Part shown: positions 1 through 9,694 of the stretch, piece after piece | Position numbering within the stretch: position 1 is the stretch's first letter | Layout of the letters: each line of letters begins with the position of its first letter | Source of the DNA: Tipula vernalis | Lineage: Eukaryota > Arthropoda > Insecta > Diptera > Tipulidae | Assembly (NCBI GenBank): GCA_958295665.1 | Contig: OY282558.1 | Span: forward strand, 332,169,106 to 332,233,105 | Length of the DNA: 64,000 nt | Direction: 5' to 3' | The notes under the pieces: model-generated | The model's input: the letters and a program-made list of their open reading frames with translations, nothing else | Database searches by the model: none | Told to the model about the DNA's origin: nothing | Program-made: the position numbers and the translations under genes

Positions 1-542
1 GATTCGTTCCTCTGATTATTATGTTAGCCAGGACATCAGTAAATATACATTTGAATGTATCATTTATAGATAATATTTTCGTAGATCCTACCGGGCCACT
101 TCTTTGGTTTCTCAAAATATTATGCCGCAAAGTTTGTCTTTGTATAGGTTTACGTTGCCAAGTTGTCCCATCTTTACCTATAAAAACTTCTGGTGAGTTT
201 TCTTCATTGGTGCTTTCAATGTCTTCTTGGTTGTCTTCACTGTCACTTAAATCTAAATTGGTCAGTTCGACTCTCACGGAACTGTCATTGTTCACGTCTT
301 CTACGTCGGAATCTTCTCCATTTTGTTCTGGTGTTGTTGGAAGCCATTCGTCTTCTGAGTCGTCGCAAATCTCGGGAATATCATCTTCATCTTCCGAATC
401 GTCTAGTAGAAATAAATTTCTAAGATATGTTTGTTGATCTTCGTATGATAAGCTATATGGATATGTAAAGTAATATAGATGATATGCAAAGTAAATATAT
501 AAAAACTTACAGTCTAAATTGATTATAAGAGGGCTCTGCCAT
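1..542 (-). CDS. piggyBac-like transposase, N-terminal part (two exons, incomplete)
   Basis: This codes for the first 161 residues of a cut-and-paste transposase that would excise at TTAA. Exon 1 is 511-542 (ATG at 542), exon 2 is 1-452, and the 58-bp intron 453-510 has GTAAGT and AG ends; splicing keeps the frame. The protein opens with MAEPSYNQF, has an acidic stretch (DDSEDEDDIPEICDDSEDEW) typical of piggyBac N-termini, then a TTWQRKP region and the conserved NQRSGPVGSTKILSINDTF block that starts the DDE_Tnp_1_7 domain. No stop is met before the window edge, so the visible part is intact. The catalytic Asp residues lie outside. A plus-strand ORF over the same bases is a shadow. Confidence 0.75.
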
Positions 543-633
543 TTTATTAACTTAAATTATATTTTTTTGCTACACAAAAATTCAACCTTTTGGCTTGAAC
601 AACGAAACAATACTAATCACTAATAAAAGAAAC
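543..633. other. piggyBac 5' leader up to the hAT insertion
   Basis: AT-rich leader between the piggyBac start codon and the left hAT target duplication. The 8 bases AAAGAAAC at 626-633 recur at 7183-7190 on the far side of the hAT element. Confidence 0.4.
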
Positions 634-930
634 CAGTGTTGCCAACTAATATTTTTGTGGGTGCCAGATCGAAGTCAAAATAGTGCTAGATTGACAGTAG
701 ATAGTGCTAAAAAAAAATTTCCCCTAATTTTAAATATTTTTTCATTAATTCTGATTTCACACCGCAGATAGTGTAATAGCACAATAGTATGCGGTGTGAA
801 ACCGAAGCTGTAGTAAAAAATAACGATAAAGCAAAATCAATTTTTTTAGCAAATCGTTTTGAAATTGGGAAATTTGAACCAAATAGTGTAAACTCATTTT
901 TCTGCAAATGAAATCCATGTATCGTATTGT

Positions 931-1620
931 TATTTAATTTATTTATTTTATTTTATTTTTTCGTAAAATACAAAATAACAAAATATGTTTATTATAAAAT
1001 AATTATTAATTATAAGTAATATAATAAGATATCAATCAAATTGAATCATATGTTTGATAATTAGACTTGTAATTGTATTAAATCAAACTTTACATTTTAA
1101 CAAAATTCAGTCGGTTTTATTATTGTTTTATAAATTCAATTTATAGTTGAATTTATTTAATTTAAAAATTTCGTAAAATATAAAATAACAAAATTAATTT
1201 GTTTGTAATAAAATAATTATTAATTTAAATAATAACATAAAAATATAAATCGTATGTTTAATTAGACTTGTAATATAAATTTATAATTTATAAACATTAT
1301 ATTACGAAATTACTATTAAATCACGTCGGTTTTATTATTGCTTTAAAAATTCAATTTATATGAAAATTTATTTAATTAAAATTTTTCGTAAAAAACAAAA
1401 TAACAAAATGTGTTAATAATAAAATAATTATTAATTATAAATAATAACATAAAATGTATATACGTATATGTATATTGAATCTATCATTAATTAGACTTGT
1501 AAGATAAATTTATAATTTATATGCATTATAGTACGAAACTACGAAATTTAATATAATCACATTTAACAAAATTCAGTCTGTTTTATTATTGCGTTATAAA
1601 TTCAATTTATAAGTAAAAAC
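931..1620. repeat. Three diverged tandem repeats of about 210-235 bp in the hAT 3' region
   Basis: Each unit contains TCGTAAAA...AAAATAACAAAAT (starts near 961, 1171 and 1386), then AAATAATTATTAATT, AATTAGACTTGTAA and GTCGGTTTTATTATTG. The repeats lie between the transposase stop and the left terminus. No ORF is seen in them. Confidence 0.75.
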
Positions 1621-1801
1621 ATAAAATTATTGGCAAATAACAAATAGGAGTATTAAATAAGAAAATATGTGTAATAGTTACAAACAAATTCTTCTACAAG
1701 AAAAAATATTCGCAAACTCAAGACGAGTCTTTATTTGAGTTTATACACAAAATTATTATTAAAATAAAGCTTATTTGGTATACTGTAATAGACTAAAAAT
1801 C

Positions 1802-3878
1802 CTAGTCTAATTGATGTAATAGTTCGTGAATAGGTAAATCTTCCTCGTCCTTATTATAGGCCGCCATAGTTCCAACTTTATGGATAACATCGGCAGGTAA
1901 ACTGTAGGTATTACAACAATTTCCATATCTTTGAAGTCCGAATCTTATAGTGAGTATAGAATTTAACGTGTCAAATTGCATTCTGTTTCGAGTTTTGTTT
2001 TTCACCAAATTCATTTGACTGAAGACGCGTTCAATATCTGCATTCGAATGAGGAATTGACAATAATTTTAGTACAAACTTTGAAATGTCTCCGAAAGGGT
2101 TTTGCCCTGCTGAATCGCGATATTTATCTACTTCAACCCACAAATCAATTGTTGTTGTGGAGGACCACTTAATGGTATTCATGTTGTTATACTGAAAATC
2201 AACATCAGTTATGAGGCCTGGATCGGATTCGAAATATTGCAAAATTGGGATTATTGGCTCCTTATGTCTGCTTAAAACTTTCTCAATACTAATTACATTC
2301 ATTTGTTTCAATCTTAAAATGTTGTCAGGTAATCTATTTTTAAATTCGATTATTAAGTTTTTTATAAAAACTATGCAATTTGTTCTAATTTCTTGTTGTT
2401 CCTGTGCAGTTAGAGATTTTACTTCGTTTTCAAAATGATATCCTAGTTTTGATGACCAATCTATATAATCAGTAATATTCATAGTAATCACATCATATGT
2501 GTTATACACTATCTTACGAGCCAACGATTTCAACAAATTTACCAAGTCGTTTAATAATTTCGATGGATCGGCAGTTTTTATTTGAAAACCTAAATTAACG
2601 CCAGCAATTTCCTTTAAAATAGGTGCCAAGAATATAAAATAAACTTTGTATGAATGGTTAGCAAACATTTGACTTAAGATCTCTGCAGTTTTGCAATCTT
2701 GCTTTTCTATATTGAACATCGTACTTAATTCAAGCCATGCTGACAAAATGATTTTAATAGCTTTTTCGATAGACAGCCAACGAGTATCAGAAATTCTAGG
2801 AATGGCTAACGGAGTAAAATTTTCGTTTATCAAATTATAAAGTTCTTTGTACTTATGCAATCTAAGGCTTGAGTGGGCAAACCAATTATGTGTTTCTCGT
2901 AGCAAAAATTCTAATTCCGTTGGCAGACATTTGCTCGCATGTTGCACAGCTAATACGATTGAATGGCAAGCACATCTGATTAATATCAGAGATGATACGT
3001 CTCGTTTTAAAATGGCGTGGACACCGTTATTTATACCCGTCATAACTGAAGCATTATCTGTCCCAATTCCCAAAAGCTGTTTGAAATTTAAATTAAATTT
3101 TTGCAACACGTATTTAATTGCATTTACAATTGACTGTGCATCACAAGAAGTAAGCTCACATAACTCCAAGTAGGTCGATATTATTTTTCCATGAATTCTG
3201 GAAAAATAAATAATTGCCATTCCTAGATATTTCGTTATACTTATGTCATTCGATTCATCAATTAGAATACTAAAAGGGGCATCCCCTACGTCGTTTTTTA
3301 GATCAGATCGAAAATGTGGACCTAATACATTTTGAATTATATTAGTGCATTTTGTCCTGCGTAGTTTCATTTCTGATTTTAGAGTGCATTTCGCATTTAT
3401 TAGATCACACAAATGACTTATCGGTAAGATACTCTGATGGCAAGCGACATACATACATAAATAAGATTCTAATTCATTATTATTACCTTGATTTTGTTTT
3501 TGGTAGATGATGGTACGTTGACGACGGTCACTAAACGGTTTTGCAGCTTCGATATGTGATCTGCTTTTGGCATGACGATCCAAAATAAACTTTATTGCAT
3601 AAAAAGTAATTTTGCAATATTTACACGATAATTTGTGCTTGTCATTATCGATCCGGACAATCCAGTTTCGGTACTTTTCGTCTTTGAACCAATCGTCGCG
3701 TATTTTTTGCGTATATAATTTATTGTTTTTTGATACTTGTCTTGGCAAATTTTTCAATCTTGACCTACAAAATAAAGTAAAACTAATATATATTTTCTTA
3801 ACCGACAAATCGAATTTATAATTAATCTTACTCGTTGCTATCAGACTATTCCGAGTATACGTCATCTTCTGAATCCAT
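1802..3878 (-). CDS. hAT transposase (ZNF862/ZMYM6-like group), near-intact with one early stop
   Basis: DNA transposase of the hAT superfamily. Exon 1 is 3832-3878 (MDSEDDVYSE, then an in-frame TAG at 3846-3848), exon 2 is 1802-3764, and the 67-bp intron 3765-3831 has GTAAGA and TTTTGTAG ends and joins in frame. The full product would be about 669 residues. In order: a BED-like zinc finger (LSCKYCKITFYAIKFILDRH), the RNase H-fold region with ILIDESNDIS (first Asp) and GIGTDNASVM (second Asp), SDTRW further on, and the C-terminal hATC dimerisation block LLSIPHSNADIERVFSQMN. Only the exon-1 stop breaks it, so it is either freshly dead or rescued by a downstream start inside the intron-retained reading frame (ATG at 3865). 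The gene family is well supported; current activity is unknown. Confidence 0.85.
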
Positions 3879-4612
3879 TACTCTTTCTCTTGTAACACAA
3901 AATAAAATGATGGTAAGTCAACAGATAAACATCTGTCTACCGATAAAACAGAACAGTGGCAATTTAAATGTTCACTTTATTTTGATTTAAATAATAAAAC
4001 ACTTTCTGCAGAGGAACAACAAGGGTAATCAAAAATTGTTTTTACCATTTCGGTAAAAAAACCTGGCACCTTGATCTACAAAATAACATAAAATAGGTAT
4101 TAATTAATAATTACGAACATAAAATATGTATTAATTAAATAAAATATACATTAATAATAAATAAATAAATATGAATAGATAGAAAACGAGATATTTGATA
4201 GAAAAAACTATTGAAAATTTACCTTGCTGATTGCTGCCGTATGATTAATTTAGAATCAAGCTATCGGAAAAGCAACACAATAGTAAAAAGCTGCCGTTTA
4301 AAATGATTTCGATTAATAATTGAATGACGTCTTCTCGATTTAATTATGCTAAGAAAAAGATAAACAGGTTGTTACATTGTTACAATGAATTTAATCCCGA
4401 ATTTTCTGCACAGGTACAACAGAATCACAGAACCAAAAAAAAAAAACTAAAAAATCCTAAATCTTAACTTTGACTTGATTTGCAAAATAACACAGAAAAT
4501 TGAATATGTATATATTTACCAGTTACTTTCGGCTAAAAAACGCGGCTTCAGTTTAATTTAAACCGGTAAATCGTAAATGTAACATACAAATTAAATTTAA
4601 AATATAATATTA

Positions 4613-4709
4613 GCTGCATTTCATGACACCAAGCTATCCCAAATCACATTTTATATGCCACATGTAAAATGTCATTTGATCCGGATAGCTTGGTGTCATG
4701 AAATGCAGC
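4613..4709. mobile_element. 97-bp MITE with 27-bp inverted repeats
   Basis: GCTGCATTTCATGACACCAA at 4613 is matched in inverse at the other end (TTGGTGTCATGAAATGCAGC ending at 4709). TA stands on both sides (4611-4612 and 4710-4711), suggesting a Tc1/mariner-type origin. It is absent from the second leader copy near 6615. Confidence 0.75.
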
Positions 4710-4944
4710 TATTATTTGTAAATTCAATACTAAGGGTCTATTCCAATTACCGACTTATTTGTTTTTACCGACTTATTCAAATAAGTCTGCTGATGAGGTG
4801 ACTTATTTTCTATCTCTTTCTTTCATAAAAAACTTATTTGGGTTCATGCAAACTATTCAGTTCTGATCAATGTAACTATGAAAATTCTGTCATATTCATA
4901 ATATTTTGTTGTTGCGGTAAATCACATCATACGTAAATTTTTAA

Positions 4945-5892
4945 ATGAAGAGAAAGGCGTATAATACGCGATGTAAGTACATATTTATTTTTTCTGAAAA
5001 CTTGAATTATTGATATGTGATGAATATATATTCTCAGTTTAAATATTTTCTTTACATATTTTACGGATCAAGTTCAATTAGAATATATATTTTTTTTAAA
5101 TAATATACCGAACATAATTATATATTGTTATGAATTCAGTTTATTTAAGCATACGAGTATACAAAATTATTACATACTCGTAGTATACAAAATTAATTAT
5201 TTGTATTACAGGGGGTGAAGATGAAACCTTTGCCCTAATTGAAGCCAGAACATTGAAAGATGCTGATTTTAAAAAAAAGAACTGTCAATACCCTGTTATT
5301 TGGACGTAAGTTTTGCAATTTTAAAAATTTATTATTGCTATCTACATAAAATTGATATAATAGTTATTATATTTTTCCCGTTTTTAGAGAAATACAATCT
5401 TCGACGCCGGCACTATCAAATAGAACCACACAAGAATGTATCAAAAAGTGGAAAAATCTTCTTGATACATTCAAGAAATTAAAAGATCCCAAAACAGGGA
5501 CAGCTCCCACTACGACAAATGCCGGAAATTGGGTTTATTTCTCAAAACTAAATGATCTCATGGCAGCCAAGCATACCATTGTACCCAACATTTTGGAAAG
5601 CACGACATACACAAGGTGTAGAACCTTATCGAACACAAGTGACGATTTCATTGTGTACGAACCTGAGAGTGCTAATGAAGTGAGTGAGATTGGTATAACA
5701 TTACCCGGTACTAGTCAAAACAATGAATCAACTCGGAAAAAACCTAAAATACCCGTGCAACAACAAATTTTAAACCATATCAAAGAGAGAGATCAACAAA
5801 TTGTTAAATCAATTAAAAAAAATAACAAAATGATGCGTGCCGTATGTCATAAATACTTCCCGGATGTGGAATTGTCTTCTGAAAGCGATTAA
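4945..5892 (+). CDS. Harbinger Myb/SANT-like accessory protein (3 exons, intact)
   Basis: Exons 4945-4972, 5212-5305 and 5388-5892 join in frame to 208 codons plus a stop. Both introns (239 and 82 bp) have GTAAGT and AG ends. The N-terminus MKRKAYNTRWGEDETFALIE carries the first conserved Trp of a Myb/SANT trihelix; CQYPVIWTEIQ has the second and TTQECIKKWKNLLDTFKKLK the third. A hydrophilic middle and a basic C-terminal helix (ILNHIKERDQQIVKSIKKNN) follow. In known Harbinger systems such a protein binds the element's ends and carries the transposase into the nucleus. Here the partner transposase gene is deleted, yet this frame is unbroken, so it is either very young or under constraint. The function is by family analogy. 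Confidence 0.8.
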
Positions 5893-6024
5893 ATTGTTTT
5901 TTAATTATTATTTTTAAAGCTTTATTAAATATATTTATTATTTACATAAAATAAGACTGAATTTATGAAACGTATTTGAAATTAAACTGAATTAAATATT
6001 TATTATTTACATAAAATTAAATTG

Positions 6025-6204
6025 TTATATTTCTGAACATAAATTGTCTCTGAACGCTGAAGCGCTGATTTGGGGTTGATAAATTTCATCATTAGAAGAA
6101 GGATTATAATTTTCATTTTGAAATTCCTCGTCTATGGTCATGAGATATCCAACATTTAGACAAATGTTATGTAGTATGCAGCAAACGGCGATAACTTTAT
6201 TACA
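6025..6204 (-). pseudogene. Harbinger transposase, C-terminal remnant
   Basis: Minus-strand frame with CNKVIAVCCILHNICLNVGY followed by an acidic tail ending SEI and a stop at 6025. The CCILHNIC block is the conserved helix that follows the catalytic Glu in HARBI1-type DDE_Tnp_4 transposases. Everything upstream, including all catalytic residues, is gone; the frame meets a stop just before the remnant. It is convergent with the Myb/SANT gene, with a 132-bp gap. Confidence 0.75.
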
Positions 6205-7326
6205 AGTTTTTAAATTAAGTTATCAGCTGTCAAAATAAGTTAGCAAAATGAATTGGAACGAGTTTACCGACTTATTCAAGATGGCGTCAAATAAGTCAAT
6301 AAGTTTGAAATAAGTCGGTAATTGGAAAAGGGCCTAAAAGCTAAAAACACAAAAACAGAAATCACTTGATGATGTACATAAAACACTATAAACTTATTGA
6401 AATTGTTTCAATTACAAAACACATTGTTGCCTTGATTTGCAAAATAACACAGAAAAATTTCAATAAATAATTATTTGGAAAAAAATAAATTGAATATATC
6501 TTACCTTATATATAATTTACCAGTTACTTTCGGCTGAGAAATCGCGTCGCGGTTCAGTTTAATTTAAACCGGTAAATCGTAAATGTAACACAAATTAAAT
6601 TTAAAATATTATATTATTAGCAGATTCAATACTAAAACACAAAAACAGAAATCACTTGATGATGTACACAAAACACTATAAACTTATTGAAATTGTTTCA
6701 ATTACAATTATTTTTATTTAAACGTTATTGACTTGATAGATTTGCATTTACAAAATTATTAAATAACACTACACAAGAGTACAAGACACACGTTGATATT
6801 TCTATTTTTCTATTGTTTCTTGTTTGTTAAAAGTAAAACAAATAAACAATCGAAAATCGAATCGTAAATTCGTAACTGTAAATTCTAGCCGAGTATTCCC
6901 CTTTCCTTTTCATTCTTTTGCTTTTGCGATATAAAAGTAAAATTTAGTAGTAGAAATCCTAATATTGTAGCAAAAACGAATGGAGTAGATTATTTGTACA
7001 TTGTACGACTTTTTAGTAATGGAGTTTTTGAAAGTGCTAGGTTTTTTAAAAGTGCTAGAATTAGTGCTAAAAACAACTAAATAGTGCCAAATTGCACTTG
7101 GGTGCAAATACTATTTTTATGGTGCTAAAAAATATTTTATAGTGCTAAATCTAGCACTGAAAGTGCTAAATTCGCAACCCTGAAAGAAACCTTTTTTGTT
7201 TTTCATCATTTTAAATTTTAAAATCGGGGAATTCCCTTTTTGTGTGTTTTCTTCTCATTTTTTCGTCATTAAAAATTAAAATTTTTGAATAAGGTTGCAA
7301 CAACGTACAAGAAAATATAAATTATT

Positions 7327-7861
7327 TATATGATTTTAATACGAGTATGTTCCGAAGATTGTAAGAGAATTCAATCCCGTTTCGAACTAATGAGCTTATG
7401 ATTATGAAAAAATCAATCTTCTCATCAGGCCGCATCGACTGGACTGATTATACCACAATTTACATTCTATATATACAGAATGTGCTGTGCGTTAAATATT
7501 AGCGAATCATAACTAATACATATGAATTCTCTTACAATTTTTCTTCTTCACAATATTCACACAGCTCTATTTCTGTGTACGCTAATTTTTACTTTATTAA
7601 TTTTGTTGTTGAATATTAATTAATTCATGTAATATCTAATATGCTACCGGTGGTTAGACCATTTTAATTGTGTTTCGATTAACACGAGAAGTATATTATT
7701 ATTTACGAACAGTAATTCAACGAAACCGACTAATAGACATAATTCTATTTATTTAATTATATGATTTTAATACGAGTATGTTCCGAAGATTGTAAGAGAA
7801 TTCAATCCAGTTTCGAACTAATGAGCTTATGATTATGAAAAAATCAATCTTCTCATCAGGC
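7327..7861. repeat. 104-bp direct repeat, two copies
   Basis: 7327-7430 and 7758-7861 match almost exactly (TATGATTTTAATACGAGTAT through CTTCTCATCAGGC, one clear difference). The second copy forms the spacer of the adjacent inverted repeat. Confidence 0.8.
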
Positions 7862-8001
7862 GCGGTTTCGTTGAATTACTGTTCGTAAATACTAATATAC
7901 TTCTCGTGTTAATCGAAACACAATTAAAATGGTATAACCACCGGTAGCATATTAGATATTACATGAATTAATTAATATTCAACAACAAAATTAATAAAGT
8001 A
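7590..8001. repeat. Foldback-type inverted repeat with 138-bp arms
   Basis: Arms 7590-7727 and 7864-8001 are inverted copies with about two differences; they share CTACCGGTGGTT and TTCGATTAACACGAGAAGTA. The 136-bp spacer holds the second copy of the 104-bp direct repeat. It looks like a MITE or foldback element inserted in the piggyBac end region; no clear target duplication was found. Confidence 0.75.
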
Positions 8002-8163
8002 TAAATTATTTGATTTTAAAAGCATAATGTGTGCGTGGCTACCTGGGTAACCGGGTATAGAAAAAAGATATTTTCTTGGGTTCCTTGAGACACAAGGGTT
8101 AATATAAAAGTTGTAATTTTTTTGAATAAATCTTATTCTTTTTATGAATTCATTGAATAATAA

Positions 8164-8513
8164 TCAGCGCCCCTTTTTTTCTCCAACACAAGCTTTTCTT
8201 TCGATAAACCAATTGGAAATTATTGAATTTGATAGCCATTGTACGTGGCTCTTCTCTGAGAAAATATCCAATTCGAAATAACCTTCGGTTGGGAAGTCAC
8301 TACTATCTACTGCTGGGACAACATTGGTTGAATACAATTTTCTACTCAGGTTCACCGACTGCCATAGACGTAATCTAAAATAACTTAAATTAACTACTGC
8401 CTCAAGTATATTTTGCTAACATACCTATTAATAAGGATTAATTTAGTTCCACTCGTTTTGGCACCGACAGCATTTAATTTTTGTTTTACTTTTTCCACCG
8501 TTAAACCATCCAT
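8164..8513 (-). CDS. Small SAP-domain protein (two exons)
   Basis: Exon 1 is 8425-8513 (ATG at 8513), exon 2 is 8164-8374; the 50-bp intron has GTATGT and TTTTAG ends and joins in frame to 99 codons plus TGA. Residues 4-33 (LTVEKVKQKLNAVGAKTSGT, then KLILINRLRLW) fit the SAP consensus: two helices with the G..tSGtK turn and a final RL. SAP domains bind AT-rich DNA or scaffold regions. The remaining ~65 residues (acidic and aromatic) are not recognised. It stands just outside the inferred piggyBac end, 66 bp beyond the TTAA. It could be an accessory gene of an unidentified element, a host microgene, or the first part of a longer lost protein. The intact splice frame argues that it is real. Confidence 0.55.
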
Positions 8514-8519
8514 AATCCA

Positions 8520-9230
8520 AAATTGAATAAATAATTAGCTATATTTATCGTAAAATGATATATATCGTAAAATTTGGGACTAAAAGGAAATTGATTTTTC
8601 GAACTAAAATAGAAAAAAAATTTTGTTAATTAAACTTAGAATGTAGTTTTTAATATTTTATAAACAAATTCCACTTATCTAATTATAATATTTGATGAAA
8701 ATTCTTTGATGATTCTTCAATTAGTTATAATGATGTTACATGGGATTTCCTATGAAAATGTTTGACATTTTACTTTTATCCCCCGTACGTCGCGCTATTC
8801 CGACAAACACTCGAAGTAAAAAATCCTCCTATACTTTAAAGTTAAATTATCAAAGTAAAAATTGTAGTTGTAATTTTTTACAACAAAAATAGGCAAAATC
8901 ACTTGAAAAATAAAGAGCTTATTAAAATGTGTCTCTACTAACTGTCTCTCTTTTATTAAAGATTAGATGGATGGTTTAAAAACGATTTAAATTTGTTTGA
9001 GTTTCAGGTTTTGGGTTCCAGAAGGAATTGCCAAAAATTGTCAGTTTATCAGTAGCATCATTTTTAATTTTTTTTACTCGAGAGGCGTTTACCCTTCTTT
9101 TACAATCAGGAATAATTGATATTTGTAAATCACGAAGTAACTATCCGCTAACCAATTTAAATTTCTTCCGAATAACTTAATTAATTCGCTTCGCCCCCGG
9201 TTACCTAACTGCACCTTTAGAATTTTATTA
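8520..9230. other. Region with no recognisable gene
   Basis: AT-rich sequence between the SAP-domain gene and the solo LTR. I see no open frame or repeat structure I can support, apart from a GGTAACCGGG motif near 9197-9206 in inverse orientation to one near 8045-8054. Confidence 0.5.
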
Positions 9231-9234
9231 ATAT

Positions 9235-9694
9235 TGTGACGGTGACACCTAGTGTGTAATAGAATAAGTTAATTTAATAGCTCAATGTTTAACTGTACTA
9301 AAATGGAATTTTCCTTGATAAAAATTGTTCTAAATGTTTTTGCACTATTCTAACTGGAAAAGTCATGAGCTTTCGAGAAGTTTGGTTTGTGTATATAAAA
9401 AGGCGAACCAAGTCGAATTGGATTAGTAGTATTTGGAAAGCGACAGTGTGAAGATTAAAAAGTAATTAAAAAGTGATTTAAAAAGTGTTTTAGTGGAAAT
9501 AAAAATTATAAGTGTTCAGTAAAATTTGAGAATAATTTACATTTATAAAGTGATTTTGTGAATTTTAATTAATAAACTATGTGGTAATAATTTTTGTGTG
9601 ATATATATAAATTCGTTGGTGATAAATTAAACTGATTTTGTATTATTCACAATCCAGTGATACGAACCTTAATTGACAAGGCAAAAACGTAACA
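9235..9694 (+). repeat. Probable solo LTR, 460 bp (Ty3/gypsy-like)
   Basis: It starts TGTGACGGTGACACC and ends AAAACGTAACA, giving TGT...ACA ends, and is flanked on both sides by ATAT (9231-9234 and 9695-9698). It has a TATA box (GTATATAAAAAGG near 9392) and AATAAA signals downstream (near 9500 and 9572), the order expected of U3-R-U5. ATAT duplications are typical of the 17.6/297 gypsy group; that family assignment is inference. Confidence 0.6.

Larger units (their letters stand above)
4734..6334. mobile_element. PIF/Harbinger derivative with an intact Myb/SANT gene
   Basis: Left end GGGTCTATTCCAATTACCGA; the right end read inverted is GGCCCTTTTCCAATTACCGA. TAA duplications stand at 4731-4733 and 6335-6337, as expected for this superfamily. 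It is 1601 bp and holds an intact Myb/SANT accessory gene on the plus strand but only the last 59 codons of a transposase on the minus strand. The empty site in the duplicated hAT leader (near 6630) has a single TAA, confirming the boundaries. It should depend on a full-length relative for movement. Confidence 0.9.
3740..6710. repeat. Internal tandem duplications of the hAT 5' leader
   Basis: The motif cTTGAyyTrCAAAATAA occurs near 3758, 4070, 4475 and 6434. The blocks around ACCAGTTACTTTCGG (4518 and 6518) with ACCGGTAAATCGTAAATGTA (4562 and 6569), and around CACTTGATGATGTACA (6363 and 6655), are also repeated. The 6520-6705 copy lacks both the MITE and the Harbinger element present in the 4500-6410 copy and so serves as their empty site. 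No coding region is seen in the duplicated blocks; they are probably leader or promoter sequence, with possible minus-strand splice acceptors. Confidence 0.65.
634..7182 (-). mobile_element. hAT element with perfect 8-bp target duplication
   Basis: The left end starts CAGTGTTGCCAAC at 634. The right end, read on the minus strand from 7182, starts CAGGGTTGCGAAT. The 8 bases AAAGAAAC stand directly outside both ends (626-633 and 7183-7190), which is the hAT target duplication length. The motif AGTGCTA recurs near both ends, twice at the left and several times at the right, as expected for subterminal transposase-binding motifs. The element is 6549 bp and holds one transposase gene on the minus strand, an internal tandem repeat, a 97-bp MITE and a Harbinger derivative. 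Ends, duplication and transposase family agree. Confidence 0.92.
1..8098 (-). mobile_element. piggyBac-like element, 5' part, cut by the window edge
   Basis: The transposase N-terminus lies at 1-542 on the minus strand, so the element's 5' end should lie to the right. At 8096-8102 the plus strand reads GGGTTAA; on the minus strand this is TTAA followed by CCCTTGTGTCTCAAGG, the form expected of a piggyBac terminus (TTAA target, CCC start). A hAT element at 634-7182 and a foldback repeat at 7590-8001 account for most of the distance. Seen: gene, terminus motif, clean hAT insertion. Inferred: that gene and terminus belong to one element. The other end is outside the window, so terminal repeat symmetry cannot be tested. 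Confidence 0.5.

Noticed and set aside
21..437. 138-codon plus-strand ORF
   Set aside because: Shadow of the piggyBac transposase on the minus strand; its Ser-rich part is the antisense of an acidic tract.
4945..6334. Host gene with an intron containing a transposon
   Set aside because: Matched terminal repeats, TAA duplications and an empty site show that the whole block is the transposon.
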